A stretch of DNA of 64,000 nucleotides, taken from assembly GCF_030867095.1 (NCBI RefSeq), contig NC_081828.1, positions 204,933,978-204,997,977 of the forward strand, read 5' to 3'. Numbering within the stretch: position 1 is the stretch's first letter; each line of letters starts with the position of its first letter. The notes under the pieces were generated by a model, which made no database searches, was not told the DNA's origin, and saw nothing but the letters and a program-made list of their open reading frames with translations. Both the position numbers and the translations under genes were made by a program. This DNA is from Alligator mississippiensis (Eukaryota > Chordata > Crocodylia > Alligatoridae). Below are positions 1-10,668 of the stretch, piece by piece.

Positions 1-40
1 GCGGGGTCTTTTGCCTACATGGGCCTGACCCTCATCTTTC

Positions 41-760
41 TGTAGCTAGGCCTCCCTGTCCAAAACCCACCAAACAGGGTTTGACTCTGAGGCCCTACCC
101 TTTTCGGTGTCGGGCCTTGTTACAATTTGGCCCCATCTCGCATCGCACTTCCTCGGGCACTTCACGGCCCCGTCTCGTGCTGCGCCTCTGGCGCCTGGGC
201 TGTCTACAGCCTTACAAAGTGCTGCATCCTCTCTGGCACCTGGGTCAGTGCACCCCCAACTGCTGCACCCTCTCTGGTGCTGGGGCCTCCACATTGCCGT
301 GGGTCCCGTATGAGGCTTTCTCCACCCCCTAATAGCCTCACCCAAGCTACTGGTTTTAGTCAATAAAAAAGGAAAAAATAAGTTACCACCAACCAGTATG
401 ATCAAGCAAAGCAGCAGGTCAGCTTACAGTCACAGGGTTCATGCTACAGCTCCCTACCGCCAGCTACAGTCCTTGCTGCTGCACGGCTGCCATCTCTCCA
501 CGGCTTCCATAGTTCCCACCTTTGGACTGCTTACCCAGCTTCTCTGCAGCACTCTCAGAGGCACTCCTTCCCCTTTGGCTGTTATATCCCTTACTGCTGC
601 TCTGCCCAGGGTTTTTATAGTCCTGCCCCTTCCGGTCAGCTGACTAGCTGGCCAGGTTCCGCATTTAACCCTTTCCTTGCCAGCACACCGTGCCCAGAAA
701 GTTCTGGCCTTAAAGGGGTAGACCGGCTTTCTGGTGACAGGGCTAGGGTTCCCTGTTACA
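41..760 (-). mobile_element. Possible LTR with TATA box
   Basis: On the minus strand 760 downward starts TGTAACAGGGAACCC, and about 140 bp on has CTATAAAAA (612-620), the spacing of a U3 promoter. A TAGCTACA at 41-48 could be the other end. No polyadenylation signal on this strand and no primer-binding site were found, and the window edge cuts the context. The open frame at 46-405 on the same strand has no domain I know. Confidence 0.35.
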
Positions 761-2176
761 TGGGATCAAGGACTATAACCCAGGCTATCTCCCCAATCCT
801 GGACTAGCATCCAAACCATTAGCTCATTCTCTGCAATACAATCTTCAGAGCCAAGGGGGCTTTCACTGAAAGAACTGAGATGTCCCAACTCAAGAGGCTA
901 GAGAGGGACATTTAGAGTAATACATGTAGAAAGCTAACAGAGGAGAAAAAGGTATTTGTTGTAGGAAAGAGGATCAATTTACATTTTTACACTTTCTTAC
1001 AAACAAGACTCTAAGTTGTAATAGACTTAAATGAAAGTTCTTACATCATTTCATGGAAGAAAAAGATCATGAAAGCATTTTGGTTCAACAGAGGATGAGT
1101 TTTAAAACACAGACATTTTTGCTTGCATTCGTAGGTCAAGTGAGGCCGTCTTAAAAGCAATTTCACAGGGAAAGCTCATTCAGTGTGCATCAGTATGGTG
1201 TCCTGGCACCTCTTTGATGTTGCCTTCCTGTTCTCCAGAATCCCAACTTTCATTTAAAAAACCCCAAAGCCTCTTGCTGTTATGGTTGCTGAACATTTTC
1301 AAGGCTAACTAATGCAGTGACATTTGCAGAACCTGAAACAGAAGCTCTGAGAAGTGTGATATCTGCCCAATCCATCTCACTGGATGCTAATGATGAGACT
1401 TTAAATGTCAACATTGTTAACTCACTGCCCATCAAAGCTTTTAAGGGAAGAGATCGTGTTTTGACGATCTGTGTACTCTTTTGTGAGTGACAGCTTTGTC
1501 TGGCACCACCTGTGGGCTTGGGAGAGTACCACCACTTTTTTTCTGCCCCTAAACAAGAAGAAAGTAAGGCCAAAGAATTTACTGGGGCCTCCGGGCTCTT
1601 ACAACAGAGATTGAGAAGCCCTCTGAGTTGTGAGCCTTGCCAACAAGCAAAACCCAAGGATCCCTTTATAAGCTTGGGAGTGTGCTTGCATCCTATTTAA
1701 CAGGAATCTGAATCCCAAAATGTGCAGGGCTCTGTTTGTACCTCCATAGAGTCTGTTGTGAGCTGTCTGTGAGGAGCCTGGAAGAGAACTAACACCTTTT
1801 TTCTCATTTTATTTCCTAAATAATATGCTAGGCTTTTCTGACCTTCCAAATAAGTGTCATATCATATTCTCAACAGCAGCTCAGAAAGCGTGTGCATGGG
1901 GGGGAGAGGAGGGGAGAGATCAGGTTATTTGCTGAACCTGTGTGCAATAGAAAGTTCAAACCTTAAAGCTAGTACTGTTTCATAGGTTATGATTGTGAGC
2001 ACAGAGGTGGTAAACTAGTCATCTGAAGTCCAGCAGAATGCGAGGCAGGGAGGCATCTTTGAGACTACTTAGGTTAGGCATGAACTTTTGTTGGCAGCAG
2101 CCTACTTTGTCAGATGTTAGCAGAAGCATGAAGCATCTGATGGCATCTAACAACATAAACTGTGGCCAACGAGGCT
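761..2176. other. No gene or repeat recognised
   Basis: Ordinary AT-moderate DNA. The open frame at 1280-1657 on the minus strand has no domain and no coding signature. Confidence 0.6.
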
Positions 2177-2370
2177 AGGGACAGAAATTATATGTAGACT
2201 AGTATAAGTGATCGGAAACTGGTTTGGATCTGTAACACGACAGAAGTTCAGTGCACATAAACCAATTTCAAAACGGCCAAAACAGGTTTAAGATAAACCT
2301 GGATGGCTGTAATATCCAACTTAACTGATTTAGGTTAAATTAGTTTATTGAACTTCTGTCCTACATCCCT
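2177..2370. mobile_element. MITE-like element, AGGGAC family (copy 1)
   Basis: About 194 bp that aligns end to end with 37067-37259. The left end is AGGGACAGAAATTA; the right end read inward starts AGGGATGTAGGACAG. An inner inverted pair, GACAGAAGTTCA at 2239-2250 and TGAACTTCTGTC at 2349-2360, plus AAACAGGTTTAAGATAAACCTG, gives a strongly folded sequence. It has no coding content; the superfamily is unknown. Confidence 0.7.
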
Positions 2371-3466
2371 TCATGAATCCCTTCATGATCCCTTTATGAG
2401 GGAGGCACAAGGGGGTTTGCTTCACTTCATTTTGAAGCTGAGGGAATTTGGGGTTCCCATTTGGCCTGAGGAGCCTGGGTTTAGGGCTCTCAAAAGGTCT
2501 TTGCCCAAGTGCCTTTGCATTGAAAGGCTGCTTGCCGAGGAGTGATTGACAGAGGACTGGCCAGGTGTGGGGAGCTGATTGAGCTCCTTTTGCCCCTTCA
2601 AATACTCTCTCTCCACCCCCAACCATCCATGGCTCCTAACTGGGCCAAGAAGTAGAAAAGGTGTGCATGTGCATGGCAGCATGTATGTATGTGTGCGTGT
2701 GTAGTGACGTGTGGCAATGGGTGTGCTTGCATATGGGGCAGCATGTAGGTGGGTGGACGTGTGGCAGCTGAAGCCAGGCACAACCGACGTGCTGCTAGAC
2801 CAAACCCTCGTTCTGTATCTTGGAATGTTTTAATAAAAGACACCTGTAGCTTATAGCTCCAAGCTTAAATGGTTTTAAAGCCCTTTTCTTGGGGCTTGTC
2901 TGTTATGTACCAAAGAAATGCAAAACCCAACTCAACTGAAAGGGGCTGAGTAATAATTTCCAAAGGCTTTGCTTGCTCCTGCCAACCTAGAAGGGGAGAG
3001 TTTATGCAGGAACAGATCTGTGGTGGGGCGGGGAGCGTGGGGGGTGCTGCTGCAGTCGTGCATTTGTATCCCACTTCCATTTCTGCTCCACTCAAACTTG
3101 AAAACCAACTCCCTTGCAGGAGTAGCAGCGTTTTTTATTCAGGCAAGGCTGAGAGTCAAATGACTTCGTGGCTCATTATCCTCTGCCTGCTTCTTGCTAA
3201 TCTCTTTTTGCTTCACAGGTATTAACAACGCTGTGTCCTTTTTGAAGGTCTTGATGTTCCAATGTTCAAAGTATCTTTTATTCTGTAGTTTTGCTGTCTG
3301 TTGGCCATTCTTGGTAATGTCGCTATTCTATTTCACAGCCCTACAGACTGAGTTTAGCTCTAGCTATAAAAACCTTAACTCGGGTGTGATAATATTAGTT
3401 TTTGTGTAGAAATGCCTGACAGTGAAGTATTGGAGACACTGTCAAGATACTCAAGAAGGCTAAATC
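2371..3466. other. No gene recognised
   Basis: Apart from the TG-rich tract at 2660-2765, only short domain-less open frames. Confidence 0.6.
2660..2765 (+). repeat. Degenerate TG-rich simple repeat
   Basis: GTGTGCATG, TGTATGTATG and GGACGTGTGG variants; no fixed unit. Confidence 0.7.
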
Positions 3467-4135
3467 TTCATAGATTTCATAGACATTTGGGCTGGAAGGG
3501 ACCTCGGAAGATCATCGAGTCCAGCCCCCCGCCCAAAGGGCAGGACGTCAGCTGGGGTCATAGGATCCCAGCAAGATAAGCATCCAGTTTCATCTTGAAG
3601 GTGTTCAATGAAGGCGCTTGAACGACCTCCGGCGGCAGGCTGTTCCAGACCTTGGGGGCTCGGACAGTAAAGAAATTCTTCCCTATGTCCAGCCTGAAAC
3701 GATCTTGTAGTAGTTTGTGACCATTCAACCTCGTCATCCCTTGGGGCGCTCTGGTGAACAAACGTTCCCCCAGATACTGGTGGTCACCCCTGATAAACTT
3801 GTAGGTGGCCATCAGATCACCCCGAGCCTGCGCTTTTCCAGTCTAAAGAGCCCCAGGGCTCTCAGCCTGTCATCGTAGGGTCTGCTTCCCTGACCTCTGA
3901 TCATGCGCGTGGCTCTTCTCTGGACTCTCTCAAGCTTCTCCACATCCTTTTTGAATTGTGGAGCCCAAAACTGGATGCAGTACTCCAGCTGAGGCCTCAC
4001 TAAGGCCGAGTACAGGGGGAGAATGACGTCCCGGGATTTGCTTGAGAAGCATCTATGGATGCAAGCCAGCGTTTTGGTCGCTTTACTAGCCACAGCATCG
4101 CACTGCAGGCTCATGTTCATCTTGTGGTCAATGAT
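3467..4135 (-). mobile_element. CR1 LINE copy B, 3' segment
   Basis: The 3' portion of a CR1 non-LTR retrotransposon. On the minus strand it encodes the end of the ORF2 reverse-transcriptase region: MNMSLQCDAVASKATKTLAC, then LVRPQLEYC and LERVQRRATRMIRG. A one-base frameshift near 3830 moves the reading to MATYKFIRGDHQYL and VWNSLPPEVVQAPSL. The 3' end shows the CR1 hallmark: a short UTR with GGTCCCTTCCAGCCC and a terminal octamer-like repeat, TCTATGAAATCTATGA, at about 3467-3484. It continues directly from the segment at 6091-6519; the two halves were split by copy A. Few disruptions suggest a fairly young element. Confidence 0.92.
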
Positions 4136-6090
4136 TTTAAATCAACTTCACAGAGAAGTTGGGTTGGAAGGGACCTCCGGAGGTCATCTAGTCCAACCCC
4201 CTGCCTGAGGCAGGATCACTCCTATCCAAACCATCCTCTATAAATCCATAACGTAAACTCTGCATACAACTACTGTCAACCAAGATGCAATGCAGGAAAT
4301 AGCATCCTAACCTGTCACGAGTAAACCGGGGAACCCCAGCAGCCAGTGTCTGCTTCTATACAAGGTTGTCAATATATGTTTAAGAGATCCCAGGTAGAGA
4401 GCCATACCCCCAGCTACAGAAAAAGGCAAAACCCCCCACAATCCATACCAACCTGACCAGGGGGCAAAATTCCTTCCTGAGCACAGATATGGCAGTAAGT
4501 CTGACCCTTCTAGCCAGGGACCTCCAGCTTTGGTCCCAGCAGGAACACTGGCACACCCCAGTCAAAATCCCCAGCCTTGGCTGTAGCTAACACCTAATGC
4601 CTTTGAGGGAGAGTTAAAAAACACCCTGACACATATAGCAGAAAGGTGGAGAGGGGATAACGAGCGAAGCCCAGAAGCATGGGAAATACCCATACCAGAA
4701 CATTGCTATGCCTATGTTCAACCCCAACCAGTGGCTGTCGAGCCTCTTGAACACATCCAGTGATGGACAGTCCACAACTTCCCTAGGCAGCCTATTCCTC
4801 TGCCTTGCTGTTCTAACAGTGACAACATTTTTTTAGATATCCAATCTAAATGTACTTTGCTGCAACTTCAAGTCTTTACTCTGCATCTTCCTCTATGCAG
4901 CAAGACAGAAAAGGTGTTTTACCTCTTTTTATGGCAGCCCTTCAGGCACTTGAAGACTGTTACCATGTCCCCTCTTAAGCCTCTTCCACAAGCTGAGCAT
5001 GCCTAGCTCCTTCAGCCTTTTCTCATGTGGCTTGCTTTCCAAGCCCTTTATCATCTTTGTTGCTGACCTCTGGACTCTCTCTAACTTCTCCAAGTGCTTT
5101 TTAAAATACGGAGCCCAGAACTGCACACAGTAGTCCAAGTGAGGCCTAGCCAGCGCTGAGTAGAGAGGCACTATCACCTCCCGTGTCTTGCACCTAATAC
5201 TTCTATTGATGCAGCCCAAAACTGCATTCACCTTTTGTGCGGCTGCGTCACACTGCAAGCTCATCTTGAGTATGTAGCCTGCCAAGACTCCCAGGTCCTT
5301 TTCCATAGTTTTGCCATCCAGCCACATATCACCCATTTTGTGTTTGTGTTTTTGATGCTTCTTCCCAAGTTGTAGCTCCTTGCATTTGTCTGCACTGAGC
5401 TTCATTCTGTTAGCTCTAGCCCAGCTTTCCAATCTGCCAAGAACCTTGTAATTGTGCTCCCATTTGCCAACACGTGCACTGCCTTCTCCGTTTTGTGGCA
5501 TCCACAAACTTGCTCAAGAAGCTTTCTATGCCAGCACCCAAATCATTAAACATATTGAACAGCACCCAGCCTAGGTAAGCCTCCTGCGAGACTCCACTCA
5601 AAACCTCCTGCCAGCCTGACAGGGACCTGTTAATAATTACCCTTTGCTTGCAGCTATTGAGCCAGTTGTCTCTCCACCAGTTTTGTCTAACTCACATTTC
5701 TCCAATTTGTTTATGAGAAGGTCATGAGGAATCTTTGTCAAATGCCCTGCTGAGAGCCAGATACACAAAGTAGTTACTTTGTCAAAAGTGGGGATCAGTT
5801 TTGTTTGACACTATTTGTATTTTATAAATCCATGCTGTCTACTTGTCACCAGCCTTTCCTCCTCCAGACGCTTGTAAATGGCCTTCCTTAGAATATGATA
5901 TGTCCCCTTAACTTCCTAAGTACCAAGGTGAGGCTAACCATTCTGCAGTTGCCTGGATCCTCCTTTCTGCCTTTCTTTAAAAAAAAGAGGCATTATTACT
6001 GGCACTTTTCCAGTCCTCTGGTACCTGGCCCATCTCCCACAACATCACGAAGATCATTGCCAAGGGCTCCAAGATCTCCTCTGCCAGACT
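4136..6090 (-). mobile_element. CR1 LINE copy A, inserted inside copy B
   Basis: A 1,955-bp 5'-truncated CR1 on the minus strand. Its 5' end starts in the region before the RT palm (VPEDWKSA at about 6000-6040). It passes through degraded palm sequence (AFDK..H near 5730-5745) and then an open stretch at 4929-5507 with DKCKELQLGKK, LARPHLDYCVQFWAP and LERVQRSATKMIKG. A long CR1 3' UTR follows and ends near 4136-4175 with GGTCCCTTCCAACCC and a short tail. Its boundaries are unusually clear because it interrupts the reverse-transcriptase frame of copy B. It is more decayed in the palm than its host, yet it must have inserted later, so its source copy may already have been divergent. Confidence 0.9.
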
Positions 6091-6519
6091 TGATGACCCC
6101 CAAGTCTCTTTCTTCCATAGTGCTAGCCAACATAGCACTGCCGAGCCTATAAGGATGCTGCGGGTTTTTCTTCCCAAGGTGGAGAACCTTGCATTTATCG
6201 GCGTTGAACACCATCAGATTCTCATCCGCCCACTTGCTGAGCCTGTCCAGGTCAGCCTGGATCACCCGCCTGTCTTCTGGTGTGGATGCTTTGCCCCAAA
6301 GTTTGGTGTCATCGGCGAACTTGGCCAGTCCGCTTCTGACTCCAGTGTCCACATCATTAATGAAGATGTTGAACAGTATGGGTCCAAGGACAGAGCCCTG
6401 GGGGACCCCACTGGTCACAGGACACCACGATGAGTGACTTCCATCAATTACTACCCTCTGGGTCCGACCCCGGAGCCAATTTTCCAGCCAGTGGATCGTG
6501 GAAGACTCTTGTTCGATGA
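6091..6519 (-). mobile_element. CR1 LINE copy B, 5' segment with RT active site
   Basis: The 5' segment of copy B, open throughout. It encodes WLENWLRGRTQRVVIDG, GVPQGSVLGPILFN (GVPQGSVLGP codons at 6380-6409) and KFADDTKLWG. The FADD box at 6308-6319 is the catalytic metal-binding motif of CR1-type reverse transcriptases. The frame ends in STMEERDLGVI at the insertion point of copy A and resumes in the segment ending at 4135. The upper boundary (about 6515) is a 5' truncation typical of LINEs. With one frameshift in about 1.1 kb it is degenerate but recent looking. Confidence 0.92.
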
Positions 6520-6734
6520 CTCTAAATAAGAGACATATGTTTATCTGTAAAGATTCCTGGACTGATGACCCACAATCTGTTGACTCTTCTGACTGTTTTT
6601 GTCTAGTTTGTTGTGTTTTTCTCAAGTTTGTGTCTAATCTAGCAAACTGGTGAACATTCCAGTGGTTTTGGCTTTGATTTTTACGCTGAACAATGTAGGC
6701 CTGGCCCTCTAGCATATCAGTAAGGCTTCTAATT

Positions 6735-7213
6735 CAGGGGTCGGCAGCCCCTGCATTTGAAGGCATTTTGCTTGGTACATGCGTCTTGGGACAGACAGTG
6801 GTGCAGGGGCTGGGGCTGCACTACCACAACCACAGCAAGGGTTGGGCCCCTCACGGCTCCCTGGTCATCCACCCAGGAGTTTGTGTGCACCCACTGCCAG
6901 TAAGAAGCCAGGCCGGGGCTCTGCAAGCGGCTGCACCAGGTTCAGAGCAGCCTCCCCGCCACCTGCCACAAGCAGCCCAGGATCGGTGGTGGGCAGCAGG
7001 GGCCTGGGCTGGCTGTGGCATGTAGCCAGAAAGCTGCAAGCAGCTGCACTGGGGTCTGTGGAGCCCCGGCCCAGCTTCTTGCTGGTGGTGGGTGCATGCG
7101 TAATTTGGACAGACAGTGGGAGAGCTGCAAGGGACCCGATCCTGGGGGCAGTGCAGGCATTTCCCCACTGTCGGCCCCAAGGCATACGTGTACCTGCCGT
7201 TATAAGTCATCTG
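6735..7213. mobile_element. hAT-like fold-back element, older copy
   Basis: The left end CAGGGGTCGGCAGCCCC is a common hAT terminus. The right end read inward is CAGATGACTTATAACGGCAGG, and both continue into a shared subterminal stretch (GGTACA.GCGTCTTGGGACAG at the left, its diverged complement near 7160-7200). The core is a GC-rich inverted repeat with arms 6884-6920 and 7063-7099 (AAGAAGCCAGGCCGGGGCT against AGCCCCGGCCCAGCTTCTT). The flanking 8-mers no longer match, so it is older than the 24.5 and 44.9 kb copies or its right boundary is misplaced. It carries no transposase. Confidence 0.65.
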
Positions 7214-7387
7214 GTCAGAGTGCCCTGAGGCTTAGAAACCAAAGCTGGGAGAAAGGCAGGCATACAGGACACCACCGGATCAGCTAGAGGGATAGCTGGT
7301 GCATGCTGGGTTTAGGTCTGTGGGTCCTTGTACTTGGTTGGGCATTCATGGCAGAAGGGACAGTTTGGTTGGAGTTCTGGACCTTAG

Positions 7388-7695
7388 GGGCATTTATACG
7401 AGTGCTCTGGGAGCAGCGGAGGGGGCGCTCTAATTAGAGCAGCTCCAAGAGCCACTCTAAAGCATCTGGAGCATCTCGTATCAGTGTCCCTGGGTTGCAA
7501 AACGGCGGTGGGGTGCTTTATCTAACAAACAAGCTTTAGATAAAGTGCCCCAGCTGCCATTTTGAAGTGTGGGGAGGCACTGAGACATGGGAGGTTGCTG
7601 GAGCATGGTAATTGCCCTTTGATTAATCAAATCTGCTCCAATGACCTGGAATTCCAGCGTGTCGGAGCAGCCTCCCTGCTCACGTATAGGGGCCC
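7388..7695. mobile_element. MITE, GGGC/GGCC-ended family, with internal hairpins
   Basis: Ends read GGGCATTTATACGAG and, inward from the right, GGGCCCCTATACGTGAG. TAG flanks both ends (7385-7387 and 7696-7698). Inside are a perfect 14-bp palindrome GCTCTAATTAGAGC (7427-7440), a repeat of the terminal motif at 7472-7490, and a hairpin of about 28 bp whose arms start GGGTGCTTTATCTAA (7509 on) and whose loop is CAAACAAG. It looks like a composite of two half-elements. Confidence 0.6.
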
Positions 7696-10494
7696 TAGAG
7701 TCTGATGCTGTCCTTTGATACAATCTTCTTATGTGACTTTAGGTAAGTGATGGAGATTGGTGGTGTCAAACATGCAGCTAAGCCAGCCCCTGTAAGGGGC
7801 AAACCTATCATTTCAGATGTATTTAGCTAGGAAACGAAAAATGCAACCAGTTGCTTTGGCTGGCACTATTTTAATTCTGCCCACATTATTAAGGTCGCAG
7901 TAGATTTCCTGTGTCTTATTTGTGGCAATGTAACACAGCATGGAGATTTATACGGCTTCCAAACATCAGACCATTTAGATTTCTTTACCCTCCTACTCCA
8001 TGTCACTCTTGTATTGTGATATCTTCTTTCTCTTATTCCCTCCAAAAGGGCAGGATAGCAATATTACAGTTTTCAGCGTTAACTGCTTCCCTGGAGTGGC
8101 CACCAGTTAAGAGGATCAGACTTCTCCAAGTCAACAAGAGCATGGGACACTGTATTTATTAGTTTAGAAGTGGGTAAATTTGCACCATCCGGCATGCTAA
8201 GTTGTGGGTTATGTACGTTTCCAAATGGTAAATGCATGTCAGTCAGTCTAGTGGCCTTGGTTGCCCTCTGTTTCCATCCACATTCAAATACCTGATTGCG
8301 TAGTTGCTATTTTCCCTTTAGGCCCACGTTCAGGGTTGTGCTGCGGGCAGCAGTTCTCATTTCCATGTCTGATATTGGTGATCCTATCTCCTCCGCTTCT
8401 TCTAGCCTGTCACTCACAGGTACGTGAGGTCATTCAAGTCTTTCCCCTAGAAAGGAATTAAAGCAGTTTGTTTGCTAGCAGCTCCTCCACAGCCTCATTG
8501 CATTATGTGCTACCAGCTAAGCAGAGCTGCTTTGTGGAGGCGTATCAAGCTGGATGTTCTGGTTTCTTTATGCTGTCTTCTGACTGTTGAATATCTCAAA
8601 GTTAGCAAGATGGATCCAACTTCATTTCCTTTCTTACCGCACAGCGATTTTTTGTGATTGTAAAATGCAGGTGTCTGATTTATTTATTTTTTTTCCTCCA
8701 CTGAGTACAATAAAGTTTCAGTTATTAAAGATCTCTCTGGAGGGGAAAGCAGTTTATATGATAAGTAGAGTATACATAGCACTTTGCAGAGGAAAATGCC
8801 AGCTGCCTGCCTCTCTCTCTCTCTCTCTCTCTCTCCTTTCTCTCTCACTCTCTCGCACCTTGTGGCAGGATAGCGTGAGAAATGAAAATCAGTCGGAAGT
8901 AATCTCTTTTATTCCACAAACTTCTAGCTTGGTATTCCTAGGGAACCTGCAGAGTAATCAGGTTGCTTGGCCTCGAGGTCAATGGTCAGTGGAAATAGCC
9001 TCATTAATATCCCTACCATTGTATTAATTCCCAAAGAACTTCAAGGTGAATATGAGTGGCTTCATCGACTTTTCTCTTGGGAGCCATCTGCCGGCTTAAA
9101 GTCAAGCACCTATTTAAAGGCTTTTCTCAATCAGGGCTGACTGAGGATATGGCAAACTGAGACCAATGCCGTCAGAGGCATCACTGAATGTTTATAAGAC
9201 TGAGAGTCACAAACTCCCAAAGTCCCAAAAATAAAATGATATCGTGATCCACACAACACTGCACTCCCAGAACGGTGTCTCCGATTGCTGCAAGTATGCC
9301 TAAGGGCAAACAGTCAGTTCTGCCTCTGTCTAGTCTCTTGCATGGAAAAATCACCCAGTTGATGATCACAAAAATTCTTCATGCAAATTAATCAAGCGAT
9401 TTTTATGAGCATTTTTAAAAAATCAGTCCCTCAATTTCTGCATCCATGTATAATATGCAAATCCTAGTTTAATTTACTTCCCTTGCAGCTGTGCTGAGTT
9501 GCAACTACATCAAAATGTTAATTATTGCCATATTAAAAATGTATAGATGGAATATGGGACATGCTTTCTTGAAGTATCCCTCTGCTCAAGTTGCATTCAT
9601 TCCCCATGTGCCTCATGTGTGTCACGTGCAGAATTCCTTGGCTCAGATCAATGTATAGCGGATGTAAGTCACATTGAGCTCATGGTGTGGGGGTCGGGCC
9701 TAGTCAGTGACAAATTTGTTGTATGTGCATTCCTGAAAAGAACTTTTCTAGCAATAAGGAGCATTAGTATTTGCAGTTTATTAGCAGGGGAATAACTTGA
9801 GGAGGAATTATCTAAGGAACCAGGTGATGTGACAAGTCTTACTTTGCCTTCTCTTTTAATGAGCTTGGTTTGTTTTCTTTGTTGAGTCTTTTGTACTTTG
9901 CCATATGTCCGAACCTGTGTTCTTGGTGTCTGCTTCCTGCCTTGCTCTTCGAATGCATCCAAAGCTGATGAGAAACTGGCCATTGAAAAGTCAGTTCATT
10001 AGATTTATTTATTTGGCTCCTTAACGGTGCTTCCAAGCGTGGGTGGCATTTTGCAAGTCTAAAATGTCCCTACTCTTAGAAGTTTGTTCCTTTAATAATG
10101 AACTGGCTAGATGCTGCGAAACCAAGTCATACAAAGTTATGTCCTTGCCGTTTGCCATGTCAGCCTTCTCCTTATAGTTGTGAGGTCACTCATTTCTCTG
10201 GAGACAATAAGGTCATCAAAGCAAGGATAGCATCTGTTTACTGGCCTGTTTAGAAAGCAACTTGGAGTGAATTTGCAGGTGTCTTTTCCTGTGGACAAAA
10301 ATACATATCTGCCAAAGCTGAGCCTCATATAAAAATAATGGGCACAGTAGGCATAGGCTATCCACAGTTGATTTCAGGGGTCACTGTATTTCCCAAAGGA
10401 ATTGGGCAGGCCATAAAACTGTGCAGCCTCAGGTAAGAGCCGTATAGGTGTACAGCATCCACAAAACCTCAGTTTCTCAGGCCCTCCCTGGTCT
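7696..10494. other. Intergenic, one microsatellite
   Basis: Only the (CT)n tract at 8811-8854 stands out. The 146-codon frame at 8587-9027 runs through that tract (a Ser/Leu run) and is not credible as a gene. Confidence 0.6.
8811..8854 (+). repeat. (CT)n microsatellite
   Basis: Twelve perfect CT units, then about 20 bp of interrupted CT. Confidence 0.95.
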
Positions 10495-10668
10495 CCTGGA
10501 AGCATTGCCTCCAGGAGGTTAAAAACCTCCTTGGAAGTTTTTAAGACCTGGCTCACAAGGCCTTGGCTGGGATGATCTAGTCGGGACTTGTCCTGCTTTG
10601 AGCAGGGGGTTGGACTAGATGTGACCTGAGGTCCCTTCCAACCCTCATTCTCCATGATTGTGTGATTG
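10495..10668 (+). mobile_element. CR1 LINE 3' UTR fragment
   Basis: Contains the CR1 end signature: GAGCAGGGGGTTGGACTAGA, GAGGTCCCTTCCAACCC and a terminal repeat close to ATTCTCCATGATTGTGTGATTG, a diverged octamer tail. Only the last 170 bp or so of the element survive. Confidence 0.8.

Noticed and set aside
46..405. 119-codon minus-strand frame at the left edge
   Set aside because: No recognised domain, overlaps several frames on the other strand, and lies in a probable LTR.
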